From Thermaerobacter sp. PB12/4term (GTDB taxonomy: Bacteria > Bacillota > Sulfobacillia > Thermaerobacterales > Thermaerobacteraceae), in assembly GCF_003403315.2 (NCBI RefSeq), contig NZ_CP048407.1:1674001-1738000 (forward strand): a stretch of DNA of 64,000 nt. Reading direction: 5' to 3'. Positions within the stretch are counted from its first letter, which is position 1. Every line of letters begins with the position of its first letter. Positions 44,458 through 52,244 of the stretch are shown in pieces. The translations under genes were made by a program, and so were the position numbers. A model generated the notes under the pieces. It worked only from the letters and a program-made list of their open reading frames with translations. It was not told the DNA's origin and ran no database searches.

Positions 44458-44805
44458 ATGCTGATCGTCATCAACCGCATCTGGCCCGAACCGGGCTCCG
44501 AGCAGCTCCTGGAGGAGGCCTTCTCCCGCTCCCCGGGCATGAAGGATGTCCCCGGCTGCCTGGGATTCGAGTTCTGGCGCAGGGAGGCGACCGGCCCGGC
44601 CGGTCATCCCGGGGCCGGTGCAGCGGATGCTGCGGCCGGCGCCGGCGGCCGCAGCGAGTACCTGGTGGTGACCCGCTGGGAGTCCCGGGAGGCGTTCGAG
44701 GCCTGGCGCCAGAGCGCCCACTTCCAGCATGCCCATCGCGACACCGGGGCCTCCGCCGGAGCCCGCAGCGAGCTGGCGGTTTACGAGGTACTGCGCCGGG
44801 TGTGA
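44458..44805 (+). CDS. ABM-domain monooxygenase (HmoA/IsdG-like)
   Basis: This 115-residue dimeric alpha-beta barrel protein belongs to the antibiotic biosynthesis monooxygenase family, which includes haem-degrading HmoA/HmoB. Supporting segments are VINRIWPEPGSEQLLEEAF, the CLGFEFWR strand, and EYLVVTRWESREAFEAWRQS followed by HFQHAHRD, whose histidines could bind haem. A Gly/Ala insert of about 20 residues lies in the middle. The ATG at 44458 has AAGGAGGAGGT 7 nt upstream. Haem as substrate is inferred only from family resemblance. Confidence 0.85.
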   Translation: MLIVINRIWPEPGSEQLLEEAFSRSPGMKDVPGCLGFEFWRREATGPAGHPGAGAADAAAGAGGRSEYLVVTRWESREAFEAWRQSAHFQHAHRDTGASAGARSELAVYEVLRRV

Positions 44806-44994
44806 GCCGCACCGCTCGAGCCGCACCGCCGGCACCGGCCCTTTCCCGCGGCGGCCTGAGGCCCGGGTTTCGCCTTGCCTTGGGGACAGGAGGTCGGGCG
44901 ACCTGGACGCCGGCGGCCATGGCGGCCGGGACGCCGGCCGGGACGGTGCCGGCGCGTCCGCTGCCGGCGGCACTTCGCCGGGGTCAAGGTGCCG

Positions 44995-45024
44995 TTGACG
45001 GGGATGACACTGGGGTCCCATAAT
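44995..45024 (+). promoter_or_regulatory. Sigma-A promoter before the DUF4395 gene
   Basis: TTGACG (44995-45000), an 18-nt spacer and CATAAT (45019-45024), 108 nt before the GTG at 45132. The rest of the 44806-45131 gap is GC-rich with no gene seen. Confidence 0.65.
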
Positions 45025-45131
45025 CGGGCCAGGGAATATCAAGTAAGGCGATAGGGTTTCGAGGCAAGGTGTGAGCAGCCCCACTGCCTGCCCGATGGCC
45101 CCTGGCCGCCTACCCCGAGGAGGGACCCACC

Positions 45132-45590
45132 GTGCGCGACGGCATCCCGGTGCCCCTGGTGCGGGCCAACCAGACGTTCATCATCCTGGCCGCGGTGCTG
45201 AGCTTCGTGTTCCAGTTCCGCCCCGGCGCCCTGATCGGGCTGGCCGTGCTGGTTTTGCCCCTGGTCTTCGGTCCCCGGGCCCACCTGGTATTCCACCTGG
45301 CCCGGCCGCTGCTGGCCCGCCGCCTGCCCGGGGCCGAGCAGGAAGACGCCCACGTCCAGCGCTTCAACCAGGCCCTGGCCAGCCTGTTCTTCGGCGTCAG
45401 TGCCGCGGGCCTGTACCTGCTGGCGCCGGTGGCGCCCCTGTGGGGCGACATCGTGGGCTGGGGGGCGCTCCTGGTCGTGGCGACAGTGGCCTTCATCGCC
45501 ACCCGTGGATTCTGCCTGGGCTGCACCATCTACTACCAGCTGGTGCGGCGCGGCTGGATCCGCAGGCCCGGGTCGACCCCGGCGGTATGA
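45132..45590 (+). CDS. DUF4395-family membrane protein
   Basis: This 152-residue integral membrane protein has four hydrophobic helices (for example TFIILAAVLSFVFQF, LIGLAVLVLPLVFG and LLVVATVAFIAT) and the C-terminal FCLGCTIYYQL motif. Its CxxC-type pair is typical of DUF4395. Members are often next to or fused with thioredoxin-like proteins, so a redox role is plausible; no thioredoxin gene is adjacent here. The GTG at 45132 follows GAGGAGGGA. It has its own promoter and ends 39 bp before the promoter of the cimA leader. Confidence 0.8.
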   Translation: MRDGIPVPLVRANQTFIILAAVLSFVFQFRPGALIGLAVLVLPLVFGPRAHLVFHLARPLLARRLPGAEQEDAHVQRFNQALASLFFGVSAAGLYLLAPVAPLWGDIVGWGALLVVATVAFIATRGFCLGCTIYYQLVRRGWIRRPGSTPAV

Positions 45591-45628
45591 GGTGGGAGAA
45601 GAATCACCGGCCAAGGCCGGCTGCCCCC

Positions 45629-45657
45629 TTGACAGTTGGGCACCGGGGCCCCATAGT
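45629..45657 (+). promoter_or_regulatory. Sigma-A promoter of the cimA T-box leader
   Basis: TTGACA (45629-45634), a 17-nt spacer and CATAGT (45652-45657); start point about 45664. Perfect -35 and 4 of 6 at -10. Confidence 0.75.
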
Positions 45658-45815
45658 AATCGGCAAACCGTGGTAGCCCCGTGACAACGGCCGTTACCGG
45701 CCCCATCGTGCCCAACGGCGCCGGGAGGACGAGTACCCGGCGGCTGCCCGGCCAGAGAGCGGGACCTGAGCGCTGAAAGTCCCGTCCGGCGGCCCCGCGG
45801 GAAGATCCCCTCCCA

Positions 45816-45857
45816 GGCCGGTTCCTGCCCCTGCCGCGGCAGGGGCAGGAACCGGCC
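45816..45857. repeat. 42-nt perfect palindrome in the cimA leader
   Basis: Twenty bases starting GGCCGGTTCC are followed by GC and then the exact reverse complement. The palindrome lies just after the specifier region, where stem II/III of a T-box is expected, but is far longer and more regular than usual. Confidence 0.85.
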
Positions 45858-45882
45858 CGCCGCCGCCCGAACGGGTGGTTCC

Positions 45883-45926
45883 CTGCATCGCGTCCAGGTT
45901 CCACCTGCATCGCGTCCGGGTTCCAC
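45883..45926 (+). repeat. 22-bp tandem duplication in the cimA leader
   Basis: Two adjacent 22-bp units starting CTGCATCGCGTCC differ at one base (A/G at unit position 15). They sit in the linker between stem I and the T-box sequence. Confidence 0.8.
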
Positions 45927-46118
45927 CCCAGTAGACGCGGCCGGGTTCTCCCGTTAACGGGACAGGGCATCGCCCCTTTCGGGCCGTGCCCGGCGAGAGG
46001 GCCGGCAGCCCTTGCTCCACCTCCTCCCGCGCCGGCTCCCACCGCCCAGCCCGGTGGGAGCGGCTCGGCGGGGCTGCAGGCCAATGAGGGTGGTACCGCG
46101 GATGGCATCGCAGAGGAA

Positions 46119-46148
46119 AGCCCCCGTCCCTCGGGACGGGGGCTTTTT
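46119..46148 (+). terminator. Intrinsic terminator of the cimA T-box leader
   Basis: AGCCCCCGTCCC pairs with GGGACGGGGGCT (12-bp stem, TC centre) followed by TTTTT. It lies 31 nt before the cimA ATG and competes with the T-box antiterminator. Confidence 0.95.
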
Positions 46149-46178
46149 GCACCCAGACCCCCCAGGAGGTGATTCCCC

Positions 46179-48050
46179 ATGGGCGACGACAAGGCAGCCC
46201 GTCTCCCCCAGGCCGGCGGCGCCCCGCTTGAGGCGCGTTGCCCCGGCCGGACCCACCCGGTAGTGCGTCCAGGCCCCGGATCCCTCGCCGCGGGACCAGG
46301 GGCTGGGCCCCTTGACGTGGTGCTCTACGACACCACCCTGCGCGACGGCACCCAGCGGGCGGGCATCCACCTCACCCTGGCCGACAAGCTGCGCCTGGCG
46401 CGCCGCCTCGACGACTTCGGCGTCCCCTACATCGAGGGCGGCTGGCCGGGTTCGAACCCCAAGGACGCCGCCTTTTTCCGGGCCCTGGAGGACCAGCCCC
46501 TCCGGCGGTCCCGGCTGGTGGCCTTCACCAGCACCCGCCGCCCGGGCGTGGCGGTCCAGCACGACCCGGTCCTGGCGGCCGCCCTGGCCGCCGGCACGCC
46601 GGCGGTCTGCGTGGTGGGCAAGGCCTGGGACCGGCACGTGACCGTCGCCCTGGGCACCCGCCTGGAGGAAAACCTGGCCATGATCCGGGAGACGGTGGCA
46701 TATTTCGTGGCCCGCGGGCGGGAAGTGATCTTCGATGCCGAGCACTTCTTCGACGGGTTTGCCGCCAACCCCGAGTATGCTCTGGCCGTGCTGGCCGCGG
46801 CGGAAGAAGCCGGCGCCAGCTGGCTCGTCCTGTGCGACACCAACGGCGGCTCCCTGCCGGACGCCGTGACCCGGGCCGTCCAGGCGGCGGCCGCCGCCAC
46901 CCGGACTCCCCTGGGTATCCACTGCCACGACGACGCCGGCCTGGCCGTGGCCAACTCCCTGGCCGCCGTGGCAGCCGGGTGCCGCATGGTCCAGGGCACG
47001 GTCAACGGATACGGCGAGCGCTGCGGCAACGCGAACCTGCTCACCGTGGCCGCCAACCTGGAGCTCAAGCTGGGGTTGCGCTGCCTGCCCGCCGGGGCCC
47101 TGGTCGAACTGACCGCCGTGAGCCGCTACGCGAGCGAGGTGGCCAACCTCCCCCACCGGGAGGAGGCGCCCTACGTGGGGGCCAACGCCTTCGCCCACAA
47201 GGCGGGCATCCACGTCTCCGCCCTGCTCAAGGAGCCGGCCCTCTACGAGCACGTGGATCCGGCCCGGGTGGGGAACGACCGCCGGGTGCTGGTGTCGGAG
47301 CTGAGCGGCCGGGCCAACCTTCGCTATGTGCTGGGAGCGGAGCTGGACGAACCGGCCCTGGCCCGCCTGCTGGAGCGAATCAAGGAGCTGGAACACGGGG
47401 GCTACCAGTTCGAAGGCGCCGAGGGCACCCTGGCCCTGCTGGCCTGGGAAGTGCAGCAGGCGGCGGGCGGCGCCACCGGCACCCCGGGCGGGCAGGCGGC
47501 CTTCCCTGAAGCGCCCGTCCCGGAGGCGGCCGACCCCGGGTGGCCCTTCGTCCTGGAGTCCTACCGGGTCACCGCCCTGCACGACCCGGCGGCGGGGTCC
47601 CGGGTGGAGGCCACCATCAAGGTCCGGGTGGGCGAGCGGGTCGTCCATACGGCGGCCGAAGGCAACGGCCCGGTCAACGCCCTGGACGCCGCCCTGCGCA
47701 AGGCGCTGTCGGAGGTCTACCCCGATCTTGAGCAGGTGCGCCTGGTGGACTACAAGGTGCGGGTGCTGGAAGGGGATGCCGGCACCGGCGCCCGGGTGCG
47801 GGTGCTGGTGGAGTCCACCGACGGCCGGGCCCGCTGGGGGACGGTGGGCGTCTCCACCAACATCCTGGAGGCATCCTGGCAAGCTCTGGCCGACGGCTTG
47901 CGGTATTACCTTCTGGGGTTGGCCGCAGCCCCGGCCCCCGGCGGACCGGACCCGGGCCCGGAAGCCCGGCCCTCCGTACCCGCGCCGCCAGGCGCCGCTG
48001 CGAGGCAGGCAACGCAGGCGACGCAGGTGAGACAGGCGCGGCAGGCGTGA
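46179..48050 (+). CDS. cimA: (R)-citramalate synthase
   Basis: This 623-residue enzyme of the isopropylmalate synthase family condenses pyruvate and acetyl-CoA to citramalate, starting threonine-independent isoleucine synthesis. Key blocks: LYDTTLRDGTQRAG, IEGGWPGSNPKD (GGWPGSNP distinguishes CimA from LeuA), CDTNGGSLPD, HCHDDAGLAVANS and the VNGYGERCGNANL motif. The C-terminal LeuA_dimer allosteric domain spans about residues 440-585, with NGPVNALDAALRKAL and STNILEASWQAL. The first 45 residues and last 40 (with RQATQATQVRQARQA) are low-complexity. The ATG at 46179 follows AGGAGGTGATT. The Ile-type T-box upstream fits the pathway. Confidence 0.95.
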   Translation: MGDDKAARLPQAGGAPLEARCPGRTHPVVRPGPGSLAAGPGAGPLDVVLYDTTLRDGTQRAGIHLTLADKLRLARRLDDFGVPYIEGGWPGSNPKDAAFFRALEDQPLRRSRLVAFTSTRRPGVAVQHDPVLAAALAAGTPAVCVVGKAWDRHVTVALGTRLEENLAMIRETVAYFVARGREVIFDAEHFFDGFAANPEYALAVLAAAEEAGASWLVLCDTNGGSLPDAVTRAVQAAAAATRTPLGIHCHDDAGLAVANSLAAVAAGCRMVQGTVNGYGERCGNANLLTVAANLELKLGLRCLPAGALVELTAVSRYASEVANLPHREEAPYVGANAFAHKAGIHVSALLKEPALYEHVDPARVGNDRRVLVSELSGRANLRYVLGAELDEPALARLLERIKELEHGGYQFEGAEGTLALLAWEVQQAAGGATGTPGGQAAFPEAPVPEAADPGWPFVLESYRVTALHDPAAGSRVEATIKVRVGERVVHTAAEGNGPVNALDAALRKALSEVYPDLEQVRLVDYKVRVLEGDAGTGARVRVLVESTDGRARWGTVGVSTNILEASWQALADGLRYYLLGLAAAPAPGGPDPGPEARPSVPAPPGAAARQATQATQVRQARQA

Positions 48051-48121
48051 AGCGCGGCCCCACGACGGTGCCGGGCCCGCCATGCCGCCAAGAATGGGCC
48101 CCCAGTCCCCGGAGAGAGCAG

Positions 48122-48149
48122 GGGCGCCGCCCTTCAGAGGGCGGCGCCC
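48122..48149. terminator. 12-bp bidirectional hairpin between cimA and erpA
   Basis: GGGCGCCGCCCT pairs with AGGGCGGCGCCC around TCAG. It lies 71 nt after the cimA stop and overlaps the last codons of the convergent Fe-S carrier gene. No U-run. Confidence 0.55.
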
Positions 48150-48508
48150 GCTACGTCACAGGAGGCCGGCTGGCCGGCTTCATCCCGGGTGCGGAAGGAC
48201 TGGCCGCAGCCGCAGGTGTGGACGGCGTTGGGGTTGTGGATGGCGAAGCCCGAACCCGACAGCGACTCGACGTAGTCCACCCGGGCACCCTTGAGGAACC
48301 GGGCGCTGGCGGAATCGACCACCACCCGCACCCCGTCCTGATCGATCACGGTGTCGTCGTCGTGAAGGTTGGAGTCCAGGGCCAGCCCGTAGTTGAAGCC
48401 GCTGCAGCCCCCGGGCTGGACGAAGACGCGCAGGGCCAGGTCGTCCCGCTGGCGCTCGGCCAGCAGTTCCTTGACCTTGGCCACCGCTTCCGGTGTCAGG
48501 GTGATCAT
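48134..48508 (-). CDS. erpA: Iron-sulfur cluster carrier/insertion protein (ErpA/IscA/HesB family)
   Basis: This 124-residue A-type carrier delivers Fe-S clusters to target enzymes. The three conserved cysteines are in PGGCSGFNYGL and HTCGCGQSF, and the domain opens with MITLTPEAVAKVKELL. About 15 residues follow CGCGQSF, longer than usual, including one extra Cys. The ATG at 48508 follows GGAGGTGAG. Many Fe-S enzymes are encoded nearby (MoaA, KorAB, hydroxylase). The symbol is approximate: ErpA and IscA are not separable by eye. Confidence 0.9.
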   Translation of the reverse strand: MITLTPEAVAKVKELLAERQRDDLALRVFVQPGGCSGFNYGLALDSNLHDDDTVIDQDGVRVVVDSASARFLKGARVDYVESLSGSGFAIHNPNAVHTCGCGQSFRTRDEAGQPASCDVAGAAL

Positions 48509-48879
48509 GCCCTCACCTCCCTGGCCGGAGGCAAGCGAACCGGGCCGAGGCCGCCGGGCCGCCAGCCACCCGGGCCGGTTGCGCCGGCCCGGCCGTTCGC
48601 GCCCGCTGGGCGAGGCCGCCCGCCGGGCAAGCGGCGAGCCGGGCCTTGCCGCCCGCCCCCTTTTTCATACACCTTATCACAGCCACCCGATCCCACCGGC
48701 AGGGTCCGGATCGCGATGGGTGCAAGCTGCGGCACGGGGCGGTCAACCGGATGCGAGCCGCCGCTCGATGCGAGCCGCCGCTCGGCCCGCGACCCAGGCG
48801 TACCAAGGGACGGGGCCGGGCCCATCCCGCTGTGGACTGCCCGGCCCCCTTTGCCCTTCGGCAGCTTTGCCCCGAACCT
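48509..48879 (-). other. Gap between korB and the Fe-S carrier gene
   Basis: No gene seen. A possible extended -10 (TGTGATAAG, minus strand, about 48681) could drive the carrier gene. A 17-bp unit GATGCGAGCCGCCGCTC is tandemly duplicated at 48750-48783. GGGGCCGGGC/GCCCGGCCCC (48812-48848) forms a 10-bp stem with a 17-nt loop after korB and may end that transcript. Confidence 0.4.
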
Positions 48880-49740
48880 TTACGCGAACTGGGCCTCCAG
48901 CTCCCGGTAGTCACCCTCATCCAGTGCCAGGTCCTGATATGCCAGGCCTTCCTCCGGAAAGCCGGGCAGCTGCTCTTCGAAGGTCGGCTTGTCGGTCTCG
49001 TAGACGACGCCGATCACCATGCCGCCCGTCTCCATGACCTTGCGCAGGGCGGCGGCCCGGTCGTGGCGGTCGTAGTCCGGATCTTCGTCCAGATTGACCA
49101 GCCGCTCCTTGAAGTAGTCATAGGTGTTCAGCTTGTTGAAGGTCACGCAAGGGCTGAAGACGTTGACCAGCGAGAACCCCTTGTGCTGGATGGCCTTCTT
49201 GAACACCTCGGCCATGTGGTTGATCTCGCCGGAGAAGGCCTGGGCGACGAAGCCGCAACCCTGGGCCAGCGCCAGTTCCAGCGGCCGGATGGGCTCCTCC
49301 ACCGACCCGTAGGGGGACGTCTTGGTCTTCATGCCCTTGTCGCTGGTGGGCGCCAGCTGGCCCGTGGTGAGGCCGTAGATGTGGTTGTCCATCACGATGT
49401 AGGTCAGGTCCACGTTGCGCCGGATGGCGTGGATCACGTGACTCAGACCGATGCCGTACCCGTCCCCGTCGCCGCCGGCGGCGATGACCGTCAGCTCCCG
49501 GTTGGCCAGCTTGACGCCCTGGGCGATGGGCAACGCGCGGCCGTGGATGCCGTGGAACCCGTACCCGCCGAAGTACTGGGAGATCTTGCCCGAACAGCCG
49601 ATGCCCGACACGACCACCACGTCCTCGGGCTCCAGCCCCAGGTCCGTCACCGCCCGCGTCAGGGCGTTGAGCACGCCGAAGTCGCCGCAACCCGGGCACC
49701 ACGTGGGCCGGGCCGCCCGGAAATCCGCCACCTTAGCCAT
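48880..49740 (-). CDS. korB: 2-oxoacid:ferredoxin oxidoreductase beta subunit
   Basis: This 286-residue TPP-binding subunit decarboxylates a 2-oxoacid and passes electrons to ferredoxin. It has the cluster/TPP region PTWCPGCGDFGVLNAL, GIGCSGKISQY, and the TPP-Mg motif GGDGDGYGIGLSHVIHA followed by DNHIYGLTTGQ. The set of Cys matches the KorB/PorB type. The ATG at 49740 overlaps the korA stop (ATGGCTAA) with GAGGTG 8 nt upstream. With KorA it would form a two-subunit enzyme acting on 2-oxoglutarate or a similar acid; the exact substrate is inferred. Confidence 0.93.
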   Translation of the reverse strand: MAKVADFRAARPTWCPGCGDFGVLNALTRAVTDLGLEPEDVVVVSGIGCSGKISQYFGGYGFHGIHGRALPIAQGVKLANRELTVIAAGGDGDGYGIGLSHVIHAIRRNVDLTYIVMDNHIYGLTTGQLAPTSDKGMKTKTSPYGSVEEPIRPLELALAQGCGFVAQAFSGEINHMAEVFKKAIQHKGFSLVNVFSPCVTFNKLNTYDYFKERLVNLDEDPDYDRHDRAAALRKVMETGGMVIGVVYETDKPTFEEQLPGFPEEGLAYQDLALDEGDYRELEAQFA

Positions 49741-51526
49741 GGAGCAACACCTCACGCGCCCGGGAGTAGATCTCGCTGGCCAGGAAGGGGTCGCCGTCGT
49801 ACTTGGTGCAGTTCCGGATCTTGTCGTGGAAGCCCACTTCCCGCGCCAGATACCCCGCCAGCTGGCCGGTGTAGTTGTTCTCCACCACCAGCACCCGGGG
49901 CGCCGCCTGCAGGTAGCCGCGAACCTTCGCCCGGGGGAAGGGGTGCAGGGCCCGCAGGTGCAGGTGGCCGATCTTGTAGCCGTCCCTCTCCAGGCGGGCT
50001 ACCGCCTCCTGGATGCGGCCGATGGTGGATCCCCAGCCGACCAGCAGCAGGTCGACCCGATCCGCCGGTTCGTCCCCGTAGTAGTCGACGTAGTCGCTGA
50101 GATCCAGGCTGTCCAGCTTGCGCATGCGCTTCTTCATCTGGATCTCGCGGGTGGCGGTGTCCTCGATCTCCTCCGTACCCGCTTCATCGTGCTCGTTGCC
50201 CAGCGCCACGTAGCGCCCGTTGCGCATGCCCGGCAGGCTGCGCGGGGAGATGCCCGAGTCGGTGACCAGGTAGCGCTTGTAGGCCCCGCGCTCCATGGCG
50301 TCCAGCTCTTCCTGGGTGATCAGGGCGCCCCGGTCGATCCGCACCCGGCTGTAATCCAGGCCGTCGATGGACTGGCGCGACATGCCCAGGGACAGGTCGC
50401 TCACCAGGTAGACCGGGCACTGGTAGCGCTCCGCCATGTTGAAGGCCTCGACCGCCAGGTAGAAGCAGTCCTCCACCGTGGCCGGGGTCAGCACGATGCG
50501 CGGGATCTCGCCGTGGGTGCCGAAGATCAGCTCGTTCAGGTCGCTCTGCTCCGTCTTGGTGGGCAGGCCCGTGGAGGGGCCGCCCCGCATCACGTCGACG
50601 ACGACCAGCGGCGTCTCCGACATCCCGGCCAGGCCCACGGCCTCCTGCATGAGGGAGATGCCCGGCCCCGAGGTGGAGGTCATGGCCCGGACGCCCGCAT
50701 AGTTGGCGCCGATGGCCATGTTGACCGCAGCGATCTCGTCCTCGGCTTGGACCACCACGCCGCCATACTTGGGGAAGTTCTTGAGGAACCAGTACATGAT
50801 CTCCGTGGCCGGCGTGATCGGATAGGCCGCCAGGAACCGGCAACCGGCCGCCAGGGCGCCGTAGGCGACGGCCTCGTTGCCGGAGATGAACAGGCGCCGC
50901 TGCACCTGGGGTCGCCGGGGCAGGGTGGCCACCTGGCCGATCTCCCGGGCGCCGTACTCGAACCCCCGGCGCAGGGCCTCCATGTTGAGCTCGACCACCT
51001 GGTCGCCCTTGCCGCCGAAGCGCGCCTCGATGGTGGGCCGGAACTCCTCCACGGGCAGGCCCACCAGGGCGGCGGTCACGCCCACGGCGACCATGTTCTT
51101 CATGATGGGGTTGCCCAGCTCCCGGGCGATCTTGGTCAGCGGCACGCCGTAGACCCGCACCGGCCGGCCTTCGGGGACCCGCGCCTTGAAGGTGTCGTCA
51201 TAGACCACCACGCCGTCCCGGACCAGCTCGTGCAGGTTGTGGTCGATGGTCTTCTGGTCGAAGGCGATGAGGACGTGCAGCTCGTCCCCGTGATGCCGGA
51301 TCAGATGGTCGGCGGCCCGCACCTTGTAGTTGGTGTGGCCACCCTTGATCAGGGACATGAAGTGCCGGTACTGGTAGACGTAATAGCCCAGGCGGTTGAG
51401 GGTCTGGGACACGATCTCGCCCGTGCTGTCGATGCCCTCACCCTGCTGCCCGCCCACCTTCCAGTTGAACTCGCCGGTCAAGGTCCTGGGTGCACCCGTT
51501 GCAGGGTCGTGCAACTCCCTGGCCAC
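49733..51526 (-). CDS. korA: 2-oxoacid:ferredoxin oxidoreductase alpha subunit (gamma-alpha fusion)
   Basis: This 597-residue subunit carries the gamma domain first (FNWKVGGQQGEGIDSTGEIV, residues 20-190). The pyrimidine-binding alpha domain follows (RLFISGNEAVAYGALAAGCR, AYPITPATEIM, STSGPGISLMQEAVGLA) and a C-terminal transketolase-like domain. The architecture is typical of two-subunit Kor enzymes. I chose GTG 51526 because AGGGGTGAGGG lies 5 nt upstream and the promoter -10 at 51552-51557 rules out the GTG at 51553. It leads a two-gene operon with korB. Confidence 0.94.
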   Translation of the reverse strand: MARELHDPATGAPRTLTGEFNWKVGGQQGEGIDSTGEIVSQTLNRLGYYVYQYRHFMSLIKGGHTNYKVRAADHLIRHHGDELHVLIAFDQKTIDHNLHELVRDGVVVYDDTFKARVPEGRPVRVYGVPLTKIARELGNPIMKNMVAVGVTAALVGLPVEEFRPTIEARFGGKGDQVVELNMEALRRGFEYGAREIGQVATLPRRPQVQRRLFISGNEAVAYGALAAGCRFLAAYPITPATEIMYWFLKNFPKYGGVVVQAEDEIAAVNMAIGANYAGVRAMTSTSGPGISLMQEAVGLAGMSETPLVVVDVMRGGPSTGLPTKTEQSDLNELIFGTHGEIPRIVLTPATVEDCFYLAVEAFNMAERYQCPVYLVSDLSLGMSRQSIDGLDYSRVRIDRGALITQEELDAMERGAYKRYLVTDSGISPRSLPGMRNGRYVALGNEHDEAGTEEIEDTATREIQMKKRMRKLDSLDLSDYVDYYGDEPADRVDLLLVGWGSTIGRIQEAVARLERDGYKIGHLHLRALHPFPRAKVRGYLQAAPRVLVVENNYTGQLAGYLAREVGFHDKIRNCTKYDGDPFLASEIYSRAREVLLHG

Positions 51527-51551
51527 TGCCCTCACCCCTTTGCCTAACACC

Positions 51552-51580
51552 ACTATACCACCAGTTGGCGATGATTCTAA
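51552..51580 (-). promoter_or_regulatory. Sigma-A promoter of korAB
   Basis: Minus strand TTAGAA (51580-51575), a 17-nt spacer and TATAGT (51557-51552). The -10 is strong and the -35 weak. The start point is about 51545, giving a leader of about 20 nt that contains just the ribosome site. Confidence 0.65.
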
Positions 51581-52244
51581 GGCATCCTGCCGCTGCCATG
51601 CATTTCACCCCCGAGGGCCGACCGTTCACCCCCGGAGAACCACCGCTGGCGGTGCCCGGCTCGTTGCGGAAGAACCAGCCCTTGCCATGGCGGAACGACT
51701 TGAGCAGCGCGTCCGGGGACCTTCTCTGCAAGTGGGGAGCACCGAACTTGCACCGGCCGCAGGCCCAAGCAAGTTGGGTAAGCCGCCCCTTGCAGCCCAC
51801 GGCTCCCAGGTGCCCGTCGCCGGCGCCGGGCAGCCGGGGGGCACCCGCCCGGGCACAGCGGGGATCGGCGCCCATCGGCTCGGGCATCAGGGGCGTTCGG
51901 CACGGGGACGGGGCGGCAGCGAGGGATCTCGCCAGCGGAGCGGCGGCCTGGGCCCGGAAGGGCGGCCCAGGCCGGTGGGAGGTGGCACGGCAGGGCGAGG
52001 CTGGCGGTGGAACGGCAGGGCGGGCCCGCCCGGGGCGGCCGGACCCGCGCGGGCGAGAGCAGCCGCCGGCGGGCTGAAAGGGCGGCACCGCCCGCGGGCG
52101 GGGCCGCACGGCAGGCAGGAGCCGCCATGCCCGGGGCGGCCGGGCACGGCGGGCATCGCCGTGCGGGCGACGGCTTGCTGCCCGCCGTGCCCCGACACCC
52201 CCTCCGGAGGTCCGGGGGTCCGTGGCGCGGGATGCGTTGCGGGA
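51581..52244. other. 660-bp non-coding region upstream of korAB
   Basis: A very GC-rich stretch without a supported gene. It holds two copies of an ACGGCAGGGCG motif near 51987-52020. A strong inverted repeat GGGCACGGCGGGCA (52142-52155) / TGCCCGCCGTGCCC (52179-52192) lies 52 nt after the oxidoreductase stop and may terminate that gene. The part from 51650 to 51800 is less GC-rich and could hold a decayed gene or a structured RNA, but I could not assign one. Confidence 0.4.
52142..52192 (-). terminator. 14-bp hairpin after the FAD oxidoreductase gene
   Basis: A perfect 14-bp inverted repeat with a 23-nt loop that itself contains GCCGT...ACGGC pairing. It lies downstream of the minus-strand oxidoreductase gene; no U-run. 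Confidence 0.5.

Larger units (their letters stand above)
45664..46148 (+). ncRNA. T-box leader of cimA (probable Ile specifier)
   Basis: The leader ends with the T-box sequence AATGAGGGTGGTACCGCGG (46083-46101) and an intrinsic terminator. Stem I features are visible: GACGAGTACC (45729-45738) and CAGAGAGCGGGACC (about 45753-45766). The specifier region reads GGGAAGATCCCCTCC near 45799-45813. ATC (45805-45807, Ile) suits a citramalate synthase of isoleucine synthesis, but GAT in the adjacent register cannot be excluded by eye. Uncharged tRNA binding would stabilise the antiterminator and allow cimA transcription. Confidence 0.93.

Noticed and set aside
46449-46463. GGGTTCGAACCCC resembling a tRNA T-arm
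   Set aside because: It is inside cimA in frame (GSNP of the GGWPGSNP motif) and has no surrounding cloverleaf.
45954-48083. 709-codon minus-strand open frame opposite cimA
   Set aside because: It covers a conserved citramalate synthase and its T-box in antisense; the translation is low-complexity shadow sequence.
51438-52109. Minus-strand open frame in the 51.6-52.2 kb gap (contains SFRHGKGWFFRNEP)
   Set aside because: The segment is tempting but the frame runs into korA in a different register, lacks a ribosome site and has no recognisable family. Kept only as a gap note.
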